A stretch of 64,000 bases of DNA from Herbaspirillum sp. Sphag64 (GCF_014192645.1 NZ_JACHYE010000007.1:124001-188000), one strand, 5' to 3'; positions 8,714-17,453 are shown, counted from the first letter of the stretch. The notes: generated by a model not told the origin, from the letters alone. Numbers and translations are program-made.

Positions 8714-9418
8714 CTAAATAAATGCTCCGGCATGAAATACAACGCGTCCCAATACTTCACTAGTATCCGTGTCGAACGGCTGGCGTTGATAATGCTTGCG
8801 GTTGGGATTGTCCGCGCTGACATACCACTGACCCAGATCAAGGATAAGACGTCTGACGAATACCGCACCATTGACGTTGAGTAAAAATATTCCGTTATCA
8901 ATCGGTTCGGTACTGGCGGTATCGATGACCACAATATCGCCGGCCGCCAGACGTGGATACATACCTGCATCTTCGATTGCGATGGCAATCAGATGCTCAG
9001 GCACCAGGCTGTGACCATTAAGCCAGTTACGGTGCAGGCTCAACACAGCATCGGCCTGCTTGACCTCGGCAATGTCAGGATGACTGGCACCCGGTTTGAG
9101 AATCAGGCTGACCTGCCGGATGAAGATCATGTCATCGACATTTTCTCCACTGTTGGCTTGACTACGGTATGCAAGATGCGCGGAAGTTTCTCCGATCATC
9201 AGCAATTCAAAATAGAGTGGATTGAGGCCGAGACGTTTTTCAAGTCGGCGTGCTGCCTTTTCGCCAAAACCCTGGCCACCACGATACGTTGGCGACAGGA
9301 GTTGGCCTAGGCGAGATTCGCTCAAATTGCTGTCATCACAGAACTGTCTACGATTATTTTGGTAGCGATCCTGGAGCAGGGCAATCAGGCGTTTTCGTCG
9401 GTGTTCATGCATATTCAT
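8714..9418 (-). CDS. CI/LexA-like (S24) repressor lacking the Ser-Lys dyad
   Basis: The protein is about 234 residues from the ATG at 9418. The N-terminal helix-turn-helix covers roughly residues 3-60 (FCDDSNLSESRLGQLL). The C-terminal half aligns by eye with the S24 domain of lambda CI and LexA. Where those have the nucleophile (GDSMxP or GNSM), this protein has DAGMYP. Where they have the lysine (TFKKL), it has VFVRRL. No Ala-Gly cleavage pair is visible in the linker. It should therefore dimerise and bind DNA without RecA-stimulated self-cleavage; this is inference. It faces a YdaS-type regulator across one palindrome, a phage-like switch layout, but no other phage gene is nearby. Confidence 0.8.
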   Translation of the reverse strand: MNMHEHRRKRLIALLQDRYQNNRRQFCDDSNLSESRLGQLLSPTYRGGQGFGEKAARRLEKRLGLNPLYFELLMIGETSAHLAYRSQANSGENVDDMIFIRQVSLILKPGASHPDIAEVKQADAVLSLHRNWLNGHSLVPEHLIAIAIEDAGMYPRLAAGDIVVIDTASTEPIDNGIFLLNVNGAVFVRRLILDLGQWYVSADNPNRKHYQRQPFDTDTSEVLGRVVFHAGAFI

Positions 9419-9437
9419 GAGCTCATTGGAACTCACA

Positions 9438-9453
9438 TTTACCAAATGGTAAA
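9438..9453. promoter_or_regulatory. Palindromic operator between the S24-type repressor and YdaS-type gene
   Basis: TTTACCA-AA-TGGTAAA is an inverted repeat with perfect 7-bp arms and a 2-bp centre. It lies 20 bases upstream of the repressor start and 47 bases upstream of the divergent gene. A plus-strand extended -10 (TGgTAAACT, 9447-9455) with TTGGAA (9426-9431) 18 bases upstream would overlap it. The natural reading is an operator for one or both regulators. Confidence 0.6.
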
Positions 9454-9499
9454 CTAACTTTTGCTTGACTTGACAATAAGTAATGCTACATTGAGGGGC

Positions 9500-9754
9500 A
9501 TGACACTTTTGCAATTTCTTAACTCGTTATCTCCTGAGTCTCGTGCGAGACTGGCTGTACATTGTGAGACTTCCTTCGAGTATCTGCGCCAGATCGGTTA
9601 TGGCAATCGCCCCTGTTCACCGAAGATTGCGGTCTGTATCGAGCGTGAATCGGGTGGCATAATTACGCGAAAATCCTTGTTCCCGAATGATTGGGAAAAA
9701 GTATGGCCAGAGTTGGCAGTGGAAGAGTTGAGTAGTCGCTCTGAGCTCGGATGA
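9500..9754 (+). CDS. YdaS/Cro-like DNA-binding regulator
   Basis: This 84-residue helix-turn-helix protein starts at the ATG at 9500, preceded by GAGGGGC; the open frame reaches back to 9461. The HTH is LAVHCETSFEYLRQIGYGNR. The following CSPKIAVCIERESGGIITRKSL and the aromatic PNDWEKVWPEL are typical of the YdaS/Cro-like family found at prophage control regions. It is divergent from the S24-type repressor. By analogy it would be the Cro-like partner; this is inference. Confidence 0.75.
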   Translation: MTLLQFLNSLSPESRARLAVHCETSFEYLRQIGYGNRPCSPKIAVCIERESGGIITRKSLFPNDWEKVWPELAVEELSSRSELG

Positions 9755-9858
9755 ACGAAAAAAATAAGAGCAAAACGAGAATAAAATCAGAGAAATATAA
9801 GAGTAAAAGTGTGACGACGTTCAAGGCAAAGTACATAGAGACAGGTCACCACAAATAA
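9751..9858 (+). CDS. Possible 35-residue lysine-rich peptide, coupled to the YdaS-like gene
   Basis: The ATG overlaps the previous stop as ATGA. The frame runs 35 codons to TAA at 9856 and encodes about 30 percent lysine (MNEKNKSKTRIKSEKYKSKS at the N-terminus). The DNA is unusually A-rich compared with its surroundings. The 3' end overlaps the A-run of the pepA terminator. The overlap favours translation, but a frame this short in A-rich DNA can arise by chance. Confidence 0.3.
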   Translation: MNEKNKSKTRIKSEKYKSKSVTTFKAKYIETGHHK

Positions 9859-9885
9859 AAAAGCCGTCACGTAAAGTGACGGCTT
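9857..9885 (-). terminator. Terminator of pepA
   Basis: A 10-bp perfect stem, AAGCCGTCAC (9861-9870) against GTGACGGCTT (9876-9885), has loop GTAAA. On the minus strand it is followed by a run of T (A-run at 9857-9862 on the plus strand). It lies about 110 bases after the pepA stop. Confidence 0.85.
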
Positions 9886-9997
9886 AAGTTCACGACTTTA
9901 GTTGGTGGCTTGCCGGCCTAACAGCAATCAATATCGTGATCCTGATCCAGGCATCAACGTACTGAGCAAGCTACTTCGCAGTACGTCAAGCGGATGA

Positions 9998-11521
9998 TCA
10001 GAGTCGTGGTTTCTGTCCTGCTTTCGCGCGCTCAAGCAGAAACGTGGTCAGCAGTGGTACTGGACGCCCCGTTGCACCTTTACTCGCTGCGCCGCGCCAG
10101 GCAGTACCAGCAATATCGAGGTGGGCCCAGGTGTATTTCTTGGTAAATCGTTCCAGGAAGCAGGCTGCTGTCACGCTACCGGCCGGTTGTCCGCCGATAT
10201 TGGCGATGTCAGCGAAGTTGGATTTAAGCTGTTCCTGATAGGCATCCTGAATCGGCATACGCCATGCCGTATCACCACTATGCTTACCTGCGGCCAGCAA
10301 TTCAGCCGCGAGTTGATCGTGGGCTTCATCCTCGCGCGTAAACAGGCCGCTGTTGTGATGACCCAGTGCCACCACGCATGCACCTGTCAAAGTCGCGATG
10401 TCGACCACGGCGGCCGGTTTGAAGCGTTCCACATAAGTGAGGGCATCGCACAGAATCAGGCGACCTTCAGCGTCGGTATTGAGGACTTCGATCGTTTGCC
10501 CCGACATCGATGTGACGATATCGCCCGGTTTGGTGGCGCGTCCAGAAGGCATGTTCTCGCAGGTCGGAATGACGCCGATCACGTTGAGTTTCAGCTGTAG
10601 CTCTGCAATCGCCCGGAACGTTCCCAGCACGGAGGCAGCGCCACACATGTCGTACTTCATCTCATCCATGCCCGGACCAGGCTTGAGTGAAATACCACCG
10701 GTATCGAAGGTGATGCCCTTGCCGACCAGAACAGTTGGTGCGTCCTTGACTTTGCCGCCCAGATGCTTGAGAACGATGAACTTTGGTGGTTCGTCGCTGC
10801 CATTGGTGACCGACAGAAAGCTTCCCATCTTGAGTGCTTCGAGCTGCTTGCGATCCAGTACTTCAACTCCCAGTTTGAAGTCCTTGGCCAGTTTCTTGGC
10901 GACATTGGCAAGATAGCTTGGCGTGCAGACGTTACCAGGCAGGTTACCCAGTTCCTTGGTCAGTTCCATGCCATTGGCCAACGCCACTGCTTCTGCCAGC
11001 GCAGATTTTGCGTCTGTCGAGGATGCGGCGGCCACACCGAAGGTAAATTTTCTGACACCACCGGTCACGGTGTCCTTCTTGCTCTTCATCGTGTCCGAGC
11101 GATAATGGTTATCGCGCGCTGCCACGACCAGTGTGCGGATCGCCCAGGCTTGGTCACGTCCCTTGATGGTTTCAAAGGGCAGCGCCAGTATGGCATCGCC
11201 ACCACCGATTGTTGCCAGTGCCCGTACGACGGCCTGGCTTGCAGCAAAGAAACTCTTCTCGGCAATCTCGCCTTCTTCACCGAGGCCAACCAGCAGTACA
11301 CGCTCGGCAGTAACGCCAGTCAGGCCGCGCAGTAACAGGGAGGAGCCCGGCTTGCCGGTGATATCCCCCGATTTCAGTGCGGCGGCAATCTGTCCAGTTT
11401 GGTCAAGCGCCGCTGCAGCGCTTGTCAGTTTGCGGTTTTCAAAGATGCCGACGACCAGCGTACCGGTCTTCAAAGCGGCGACAGAGGTTTTTACGTCCAA
11501 TGTTTTTATGCTAAAGTCCAT
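9998..11521 (-). CDS. pepA: Leucyl aminopeptidase PepA
   Basis: This 507-residue M17 metallo-aminopeptidase removes N-terminal residues from peptides in the cytoplasm; relatives also bind DNA. The C-terminal catalytic domain carries [11 protein letters not shown] (metal-binding K268 and D273), MKYDMCG (D291), and the signature NTDAEGRL at 348-355 (D350, E352, R354). The N-terminal macro-like domain is present and the length is normal. It is divergent from lptF with only 53 bases between the starts, an arrangement common in proteobacteria. Confidence 0.96.
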   Translation of the reverse strand: MDFSIKTLDVKTSVAALKTGTLVVGIFENRKLTSAAAALDQTGQIAAALKSGDITGKPGSSLLLRGLTGVTAERVLLVGLGEEGEIAEKSFFAASQAVVRALATIGGGDAILALPFETIKGRDQAWAIRTLVVAARDNHYRSDTMKSKKDTVTGGVRKFTFGVAAASSTDAKSALAEAVALANGMELTKELGNLPGNVCTPSYLANVAKKLAKDFKLGVEVLDRKQLEALKMGSFLSVTNGSDEPPKFIVLKHLGGKVKDAPTVLVGKGITFDTGGISLKPGPGMDEMKYDMCGAASVLGTFRAIAELQLKLNVIGVIPTCENMPSGRATKPGDIVTSMSGQTIEVLNTDAEGRLILCDALTYVERFKPAAVVDIATLTGACVVALGHHNSGLFTREDEAHDQLAAELLAAGKHSGDTAWRMPIQDAYQEQLKSNFADIANIGGQPAGSVTAACFLERFTKKYTWAHLDIAGTAWRGAASKGATGRPVPLLTTFLLERAKAGQKPRL

Positions 11522-11574
11522 CGTTTATCCTTAGTTTGCTTTGATTAATTTACCTTCGCGATTATAAGCCCCGA

Positions 11575-12687
11575 ATGATTTTTGAGCGCGCTCTTCGACG
11601 CGAATTGATGAGCACCGCCGGCGCAGTGTTCACGACGCTATTTACCATTACTCTCACGGTGATGCTGATCAAGATCCTTGGTCAGGCCGCCGGGGGGCAG
11701 GTCAGCTCGCAGGATGTCATGGCACTGATTGGTTTTCAGGCCTTGAACTATCTCCCTGTGATTCTTATTCTGACAGGATTTATATCTGTATTGCTGGTGG
11801 TTACACGTAGTTACCAGGATTCCGAAATGGTGGTCTGGTTTGCCTGCGGGCTGAGTCTGACACGCTGGATCAAACCAGTCCTACGTTTTGGCTGGCCTAT
11901 CATCGTCCTGACGACCGTGCTCAGTTTTGTCGTGACGCCTTGGGCGAACCAGCAAAGTGCCAAGTTCCGTGAACGCTTTGAGAAACGCGACGATATTGCC
12001 CGCGTTTCTCCGGGCAAGTTCCAGGAATCAGCCGTGGCTAACCGGATCTTCTTTGTGGAAGGCATTTCCGGTGATTCGACCAAGGTCAAGAATGTCTTCG
12101 TCAATACCTTCAATAATGGCAAAACCAGCATTGTGGTGGCCAAGGAAGGGGAGATGCAGGTTGACGCTGATGGCGAGAAATTTGTCGTCATGAACAAGGG
12201 GCGTCGCTACGACGGCTCACCGACAGAGCCAGATTTCCAGATGATCGAATTTGAACACTACGGTTTGCTCACTGGCGGACAGTCTCCGGTGACCGAAGGT
12301 GAGAAGTCAGTACGGGTTCAGACCAGTTGGGACCTGTTCACCCAGAATAGCAGCTTCAGCCGTGGTGAATTGCTATGGCGTATGGCATTGCCGATCATGT
12401 CGATGACCCTGATGCTGCTGGCCATTCCGCTCTCCTTTGTCAATCCCCGCGCAGGGCGCTCAATCGGATTGCTGGTGGCATTGCTGCTGTTCGTCCTCTA
12501 CAGTAATACTGTCAGCGTATTCCAGTCGTCGGTGTCGCAGGGACGAATGTCATTCATGCTGGGATGGTGGCCGGTTCATCTGGTGGTGGCAGCGATTGTG
12601 GTTGCTCTCTTTTTCTGGCGTCTTAAAGTCAATAGTCGCTATCACCCTGCCACGATGTGGTCCAACTTGCGCTACGGGCGCAAGTAG
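11575..12687 (+). CDS. lptF: LPS export ABC transporter permease LptF
   Basis: This 370-residue inner-membrane protein of the LptF/LptG family forms, with LptG and the ATPase LptB, the machine that extracts lipopolysaccharide and pushes it into the Lpt bridge. The start MIFERALRRELMSTAGAVF is followed by two N-terminal membrane helices, then a periplasmic beta domain (about residues 130-270), then a cluster of helices toward the C-terminus. lptG begins 14 bases after its stop, so the two share a transcript. Confidence 0.94.
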   Translation: MIFERALRRELMSTAGAVFTTLFTITLTVMLIKILGQAAGGQVSSQDVMALIGFQALNYLPVILILTGFISVLLVVTRSYQDSEMVVWFACGLSLTRWIKPVLRFGWPIIVLTTVLSFVVTPWANQQSAKFRERFEKRDDIARVSPGKFQESAVANRIFFVEGISGDSTKVKNVFVNTFNNGKTSIVVAKEGEMQVDADGEKFVVMNKGRRYDGSPTEPDFQMIEFEHYGLLTGGQSPVTEGEKSVRVQTSWDLFTQNSSFSRGELLWRMALPIMSMTLMLLAIPLSFVNPRAGRSIGLLVALLLFVLYSNTVSVFQSSVSQGRMSFMLGWWPVHLVVAAIVVALFFWRLKVNSRYHPATMWSNLRYGRK

Positions 12688-12701
12688 AAACGACGCAACA
12701 G

Positions 12702-13835
12702 ATGAGAGTTATACAACGTTATATCACCACGGAAATCGTCCGCTCGGTTGCTTTCGCACTGGCTGCGTTTCTGGCGCTGTTCGCATTTTTCGAGTTGATG
12801 GGGGAATTGGAATCGGTCGGTCGCAATGGCTATCAACTCCATGATGCGCTGCTCTTTGTCGCTTTGGGCTTGCCTGGTAACGTCTATGAGCTGATGCCGA
12901 TTGCGGTGCTGATCGGGACCATTTATGCCTTGTCGCAGTTTGCTGCCAGCTCTGAATTTACGATCATGCGGGTCTCCAGCATGTCGACGCGCATGGCGGC
13001 AAAAGCACTCGCCAAAATTGGTTTGGGCTTTGCCATTTTCACGATCCTGTTCGGTGAACTGGTTGCGCCAAAGACCACCGAAATAGGACAGAAGCTCAAG
13101 TTGCAAGCCCAAGGTTCGTCGTTATCGCAGCAATTTCGTTCTGGCTTGTGGGCCAAGGATGTGATTAAGGACAAGGGGCTTGACGGCAGTATTGTCGGCA
13201 CCCGCTTCCTGAATATTCAGCGGATCACCGGCAATGGTCATCTGTATGGCGTAAAAATTTACGAACTGGACCAGGACTTTCACCTGTCCGACATGATCGT
13301 GGCCGCTGAAGGTGCTTACCAGAATGATCATGTCTGGCAATTATCCGATGTGGAGCGCACCACCTTCATCTTTGATCATAAGGCACGTGATATCACTTCG
13401 CCGATTGCTACCGAGCGACTCAAGACATTCAGCTTTGTCTCTGAGGTGACGCCCGAGATTCTCTCGGTGCTGTTTGCCGACCCTGATCACATGTCGGCCT
13501 ATGATCTTCGGGCCTACACCAAGCATCTGCAAGCCAATAATCAGCGCACCGAACGCTATGAAATCGCCTTCTGGAAGAAGGTGGTGTACCCACTGTCGAT
13601 TTTCGTCATGATGGCGTTGGCGTTGCCTTTTGCCTACCTGCATTTTCGCGCTGGTGGCGTCAGCCTCAAGATTTTTACCGGTATCATGATCGGCGTCTGC
13701 TTTCAATTGATCAACAACCTGTTTTCTCATCTGGGATTACTCAACAGCTGGCCTGCCCCGGTGACCGCTTCTCTGCCGAGCATTTTGTTCATGTTCTTTG
13801 CAGTGGGAGCGTTACGTTGGGTGGATCGGCGCTAA
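12702..13835 (+). CDS. lptG: LPS export ABC transporter permease LptG
   Basis: This protein of about 377 residues is the partner of LptF in the LptB2FG complex. It starts with MRVIQRYITTEIV, the usual LptG opening, and that decides the ATG at 12702 over the upstream in-frame start at 12657 inside lptF. It has N-terminal membrane helices, a periplasmic domain and C-terminal helices (VVYPLSIFVMMALALPFAYL). The ending FMFFAVGALRWVDRR is typical. cbiX starts 10 bases after the stop. Confidence 0.94.
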   Translation: MRVIQRYITTEIVRSVAFALAAFLALFAFFELMGELESVGRNGYQLHDALLFVALGLPGNVYELMPIAVLIGTIYALSQFAASSEFTIMRVSSMSTRMAAKALAKIGLGFAIFTILFGELVAPKTTEIGQKLKLQAQGSSLSQQFRSGLWAKDVIKDKGLDGSIVGTRFLNIQRITGNGHLYGVKIYELDQDFHLSDMIVAAEGAYQNDHVWQLSDVERTTFIFDHKARDITSPIATERLKTFSFVSEVTPEILSVLFADPDHMSAYDLRAYTKHLQANNQRTERYEIAFWKKVVYPLSIFVMMALALPFAYLHFRAGGVSLKIFTGIMIGVCFQLINNLFSHLGLLNSWPAPVTASLPSILFMFFAVGALRWVDRR

Positions 13836-13845
13836 GGCAAATGCA

Positions 13846-14226
13846 ATGATGATCCAACAAGCTCTGATTCTGTTTGCCCACGGGGCCCGCGATCCGGCCT
13901 GGGCAGAGCCGTTCCGTCGGCTGCAATCGATCAGTCAGATCAGTTTGCCTGACGTGACTGTGGAGCTGGCTTTCCTTGAACTGATGAAGCCATCTTTGCC
14001 AGAAGAAGTAGAAAAATTAGTCGCCGCAGGGATACGCCAGGTTACCGTCGTGCCAGTGTTTTTGGGGCAAGGAGGGCATGTGCGACGGGATTTGCCGCTC
14101 TTGATCGAGCAATTACGCCAGACTTACCCGAGCGTTGTCTTCAAGATTGCCGCAGCAGCGGGTGAAGACGCCGGCGTGCTGCAGGCGTTAGCACAGTATT
14201 GTGTGACGACCGCGCAGGACGAATAG
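13846..14226 (+). CDS. cbiX: CbiX-type sirohydrochlorin chelatase
   Basis: This protein of about 126 residues is a short single-domain CbiX/SirB protein that inserts a metal into sirohydrochlorin. It has the paired active-site histidines in LFAHGARDP and GQGGHVRRDLP. The start is the double ATG at 13846, not the frame extension into lptG. It converges with cobA and the sulfite reductase operon, whose enzyme needs siroheme. The best reading is therefore the iron-inserting (SirB) role; cobalt insertion for cobalamin cannot be excluded. Confidence 0.85.
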   Translation: MMIQQALILFAHGARDPAWAEPFRRLQSISQISLPDVTVELAFLELMKPSLPEEVEKLVAAGIRQVTVVPVFLGQGGHVRRDLPLLIEQLRQTYPSVVFKIAAAAGEDAGVLQALAQYCVTTAQDE

Positions 14227-14254
14227 GCGACTTTCCTGGTTGTTTTCAGTCTTG

Positions 14255-15025
14255 TTATTTCTGATTCTCGTTGCTGGTCACTGGTCGGGGCGCCAGCGCC
14301 TCGCCGATCATCACCAGAACCGGGCCGCTACAGGCCGCTAAGCCTTGTTCCAGGGTTCCCAGTTGCAAGTCCAGAATATGTTCATCTTCGCGACTGCAAT
14401 TTTCGACGACTACCACCGGCGTTGTGCGCGGGTAACCCAAGGACAGCAGTCGTTGCGCGGTTGCCGTCGCTTCCCGACCACCCATATACTGCACCAGCGT
14501 ATCGCCATTGGGCATGATGAACTCCTCCGGCTCATCCGGCGCGGTGCTGGAGGTGAACAGCGACACACTGCGTGCGATCCCCCGTTTTGTCAGCGGGCGT
14601 TGTGCCGAGGAGGCTGCTGCCAGAGCGGCGGTAATGCCGGGCACGATTTCGTAAGTGATGTTCGCAGCATCGAGTGCTCGTAACTCTTCATCGGCGCGAC
14701 CAAACAACATCGGATCGCCCCCCTTCAGACGCACCACCATACGGTATTGTTGGGCACTTTCTACCAGACGCTGATTGATTACCGGTTGCGCGGTAGAGCG
14801 TTGTCCGCTACGTTTACCAACGGCAATTTTAACGGCCTGCGGACATAATGCCAGCATGTCTTCGGTAACCAAGGCGTCGTACAGCACCGCATCAGCCTGC
14901 GCTAGCAGACGTGCACCGCGCACCGTAATCAGGTCGGCCGCGCCAGGACCAGCCCCAATCAGATAAACCTTGCCGACGGCCAAGATGGTGGACGAGACAG
15001 GATTGGGCGAAGTAGGCTGGGACAT
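14255..15025 (-). CDS. cobA: Uroporphyrinogen-III C-methyltransferase
   Basis: This enzyme of about 256 residues uses SAM to methylate uroporphyrinogen III twice to precorrin-2, the first step to siroheme. The family marks are VYLIGAGPGAADLITVRGA, VRLKGGDPMLFGRADEE and VPGITAALAAASSAQRPLTK. It is the stand-alone SUMT domain and lacks the CysG dehydrogenase/chelatase half. The start at 15025 (MSQPTSP) is preferred over 15058. As the last gene of the cysteine operon it would supply siroheme for CysI. Confidence 0.93.
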   Translation of the reverse strand: MSQPTSPNPVSSTILAVGKVYLIGAGPGAADLITVRGARLLAQADAVLYDALVTEDMLALCPQAVKIAVGKRSGQRSTAQPVINQRLVESAQQYRMVVRLKGGDPMLFGRADEELRALDAANITYEIVPGITAALAAASSAQRPLTKRGIARSVSLFTSSTAPDEPEEFIMPNGDTLVQYMGGREATATAQRLLSLGYPRTTPVVVVENCSREDEHILDLQLGTLEQGLAACSGPVLVMIGEALAPRPVTSNENQK

Positions 15026-15070
15026 GCGATCAAAAAGAAGGAATTGGCAGCCAGGCACAGTGACTGCAAC

Positions 15071-15096
15071 CGCCGTTCCCGAACCCGGAAACGGCG
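15071..15096 (-). other. Intercistronic hairpin between cysN and cobA
   Basis: CGCCGTTCCC (15071-15080) and GGAAACGGCG (15087-15096) can pair over 10 bp with one wobble and a 6-base loop. No T-run follows on the minus strand. This suits an mRNA-processing or partial-termination element that lowers cobA expression relative to cysN. Confidence 0.45.
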
Positions 15097-15108
15097 CAGC
15101 AGAGATTA

Positions 15109-16440
15109 TCAGGCATCCAGACGGATCATGCCAGCGGCAACGGTCTGATGTGTGACTTCATCGATCAGGATAAAGGCACCTGTCGCGCGGATCTGGGCAT
15201 AGGAATCGGCCGCAATGGCTTGCTGCACATTGATCGAGACACGGGCAATATCGTTGAGCTTGAGCGACTCGGCAGCATGACGCTGCTGGGTATTGATATC
15301 GAGCAAGGTATCGACTTTGGCAACGCGGGCAGCAACCTGTTTGGTCGTGTGCTTGAGCCAGTATTTGCGGCGCGGGTCCAGTGCATCTTCCGACAGCCAG
15401 CAGAGATCCGCAATGACAGTTTTGAGCAGGCTGGGAGCGTTCTCGGCGGATGCCAGCATGTCGCCACGCGAGATATCGAGGTATTCCTCCAGCAAAATCG
15501 TGACTGATTGTCCGGCACTGGCTTGCTCCAGCGAACCATCGAGCGTCAGAATATCCTTGACGGTGGCAGTCTGGCCGCCAGGTTGTACTATCAGCTTGTC
15601 GCCACGGGTGACCTTGCCTGCCTCAATCCGGCCCATGTAGCCGCGGAAATCGTTGGCTTCATGGCCATTGTGGCGTGCCACCAGTTGTACCGGAAAACGG
15701 AACGGCTCAGCGTGCGCATCTTCATACACGGAGAGGGATTCCAGCAATTCAATCAGAGTCGGTCCCTGATACCAGTCGAGTTTGTCACCGCGGCTGACCA
15801 CATTGTCGCCGGCCAGCGCAGACAGCGGGATTGGTCGTACATCCTGCAGGCCGAGCTGCGCAGCGAAGTCCTGATAAGCGGCTACGATGCGGTCGTAGGT
15901 ACGTTGATCGTAGTTGACCAGATCCATCTTGTTGACGGCCACCACCACATGCTGAATTTGTAGTAAATGGGCAATGGTGGAGTGGCGCTTGGTCTGGGTC
16001 AGCAATTCGACACTACCATCGTCACCCAGCTTGACCTTGGACACATCAATCAGAATGATCACTGCATCCGCAGTTGAAGCACCAGTGACCATATTGCGGG
16101 TGTACTGCTCATGCCCCGGGGTGTCAGCAATGATGAACTTGCGCTTGGGCGTGGCGAAATAGCGGTAGGCCACATCGATGGTGATGCCTTGTTCACGCTC
16201 GGCTTCGAGGCCATCGGTGAGCAGCGACAGGTCAATGGTGTCACCCACGGTACGCTTGTGCTTGGCACGCGAAATGGCGTCGAGCTGGTCGGCGAAGATA
16301 CCTTTGCTGTCGAACAGCAGGCGGCCAATCAGTGTGCTCTTGCCATCATCGACCGAACCAGCAGTGATGAAGCGCAGCAGACCGCGCTCGTGCTGACTAG
16401 CGGAGGTATTGAGGTTGGTTTCGGCAACAGCGGCATTCAT
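15109..16440 (-). CDS. cysN: Sulfate adenylyltransferase large (GTPase) subunit CysN
   Basis: This 443-residue translation-factor-like GTPase couples GTP hydrolysis to ATP sulfurylation by CysD, giving adenosine phosphosulfate (APS). G-motifs are visible: GSVDDGKSTLIGRLL (P-loop), DTPGHEQYTRNM and NKMDLV. It ends after the beta-barrel domains with no fused APS kinase (CysC) domain. That agrees with an APS-reducing pathway. Its ATG overlaps the cysD stop by one base (TGATG), indicating translational coupling. Confidence 0.95.
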   Translation of the reverse strand: MNAAVAETNLNTSASQHERGLLRFITAGSVDDGKSTLIGRLLFDSKGIFADQLDAISRAKHKRTVGDTIDLSLLTDGLEAEREQGITIDVAYRYFATPKRKFIIADTPGHEQYTRNMVTGASTADAVIILIDVSKVKLGDDGSVELLTQTKRHSTIAHLLQIQHVVVAVNKMDLVNYDQRTYDRIVAAYQDFAAQLGLQDVRPIPLSALAGDNVVSRGDKLDWYQGPTLIELLESLSVYEDAHAEPFRFPVQLVARHNGHEANDFRGYMGRIEAGKVTRGDKLIVQPGGQTATVKDILTLDGSLEQASAGQSVTILLEEYLDISRGDMLASAENAPSLLKTVIADLCWLSEDALDPRRKYWLKHTTKQVAARVAKVDTLLDINTQQRHAAESLKLNDIARVSINVQQAIAADSYAQIRATGAFILIDEVTHQTVAAGMIRLDA

Positions 16441-17375
16441 CAGAAATATCCTTCTTTTTTACGTTTTTCCATCGACGCTTCGGAGGTCTGGTCATCCATG
16501 CGGGTCGCGCCGCGTTCGGTGATTTGCGTGACCGCCGTTTCGGCAATGATGGCTTCGATCGAGCTGGCATCCGAGGCCACCGGGCAGGTGCAGGAAATAT
16601 CACCGACCGTGCGGAAGCGCACTACGCGGCTTTCCACAGTTTCTCCCTCTTTGGCAGGCGTGAGGTCGGTCAGTGGTACCAGCAAGCCATTGCGAGGGAT
16701 GACCTGGCGTTCGTGGGCAAAATAGATCGGTGGCAGTGCCAACTTTTCGCGGGCGATATATTGCCAGACATCCAGTTCGGTCCAGTTGGAGATCGGGAAC
16801 ACACGCATGTTTTCACCAGGGTGAACGCGCGTATTGTAGAGGTCCCACAATTCCGGACGTTGTGCCTTGGGATTCCATTGCCCGAATTCGTCACGGAAGG
16901 AAAAAATCCGTTCCTTGGCACGCGCTTTTTCTTCATCGCGTCGTGCGCCGCCAATACAGGCGTCAAACTTGAATTCTTCAATGGTTTCCAGCAATGTCAC
17001 CGCTTGCGCGGCATTGCGCGAATCCGTCTGCGGGTTGCGCAGGCGCACGGTGCCACGCTTGATCGAATCCTCGACCGAACGAACGATCAGACGTTCGCCC
17101 AGTTCGGCAGCACGCTGGTCGCGGAACGTAATGACTTCAGAGAAGTTATGGCCGGTATCAATGTGCACCAGCGGGAATGGGAATTTCCCCGGACGAAAGG
17201 CCTTCTCTGCGATGCGCAGCAAGACGACCGAGTCCTTACCACCCGAGAACAGCAGTGCAGGGTTGCTGCACTCCGCCGCGACTTCGCGCATGATATGAAT
17301 GGCCTCGGATTCCAGCCAGTCCAGATGACGGTTGCTGGCGTTGTCGAGAAAAAGTTGTTCAACTGCAGTGTTCAT
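16440..17375 (-). CDS. cysD: Sulfate adenylyltransferase small subunit CysD
   Basis: This 311-residue PP-loop ATP pyrophosphatase is the catalytic subunit that adenylylates sulfate to APS in complex with CysN. The PP-loop SGGKDSVVLLRIAEKAF is near residue 44. Further family motifs are HIDTGHNF and DEEKARAKERIFSFRD. The ending MEKRKKEGYF is the classical CysD C-terminus. It lies 78 bases after cysH and is directly coupled to cysN. Confidence 0.96.
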   Translation of the reverse strand: MNTAVEQLFLDNASNRHLDWLESEAIHIMREVAAECSNPALLFSGGKDSVVLLRIAEKAFRPGKFPFPLVHIDTGHNFSEVITFRDQRAAELGERLIVRSVEDSIKRGTVRLRNPQTDSRNAAQAVTLLETIEEFKFDACIGGARRDEEKARAKERIFSFRDEFGQWNPKAQRPELWDLYNTRVHPGENMRVFPISNWTELDVWQYIAREKLALPPIYFAHERQVIPRNGLLVPLTDLTPAKEGETVESRVVRFRTVGDISCTCPVASDASSIEAIIAETAVTQITERGATRMDDQTSEASMEKRKKEGYF

Positions 17376-17453
17376 ACGGTGACCTTCGGTTCAAGTCGGA
17401 TTGCTTTTATTCGTTTGTGACTGGCATTACTCATACCGTGCATGATCTGCGCT

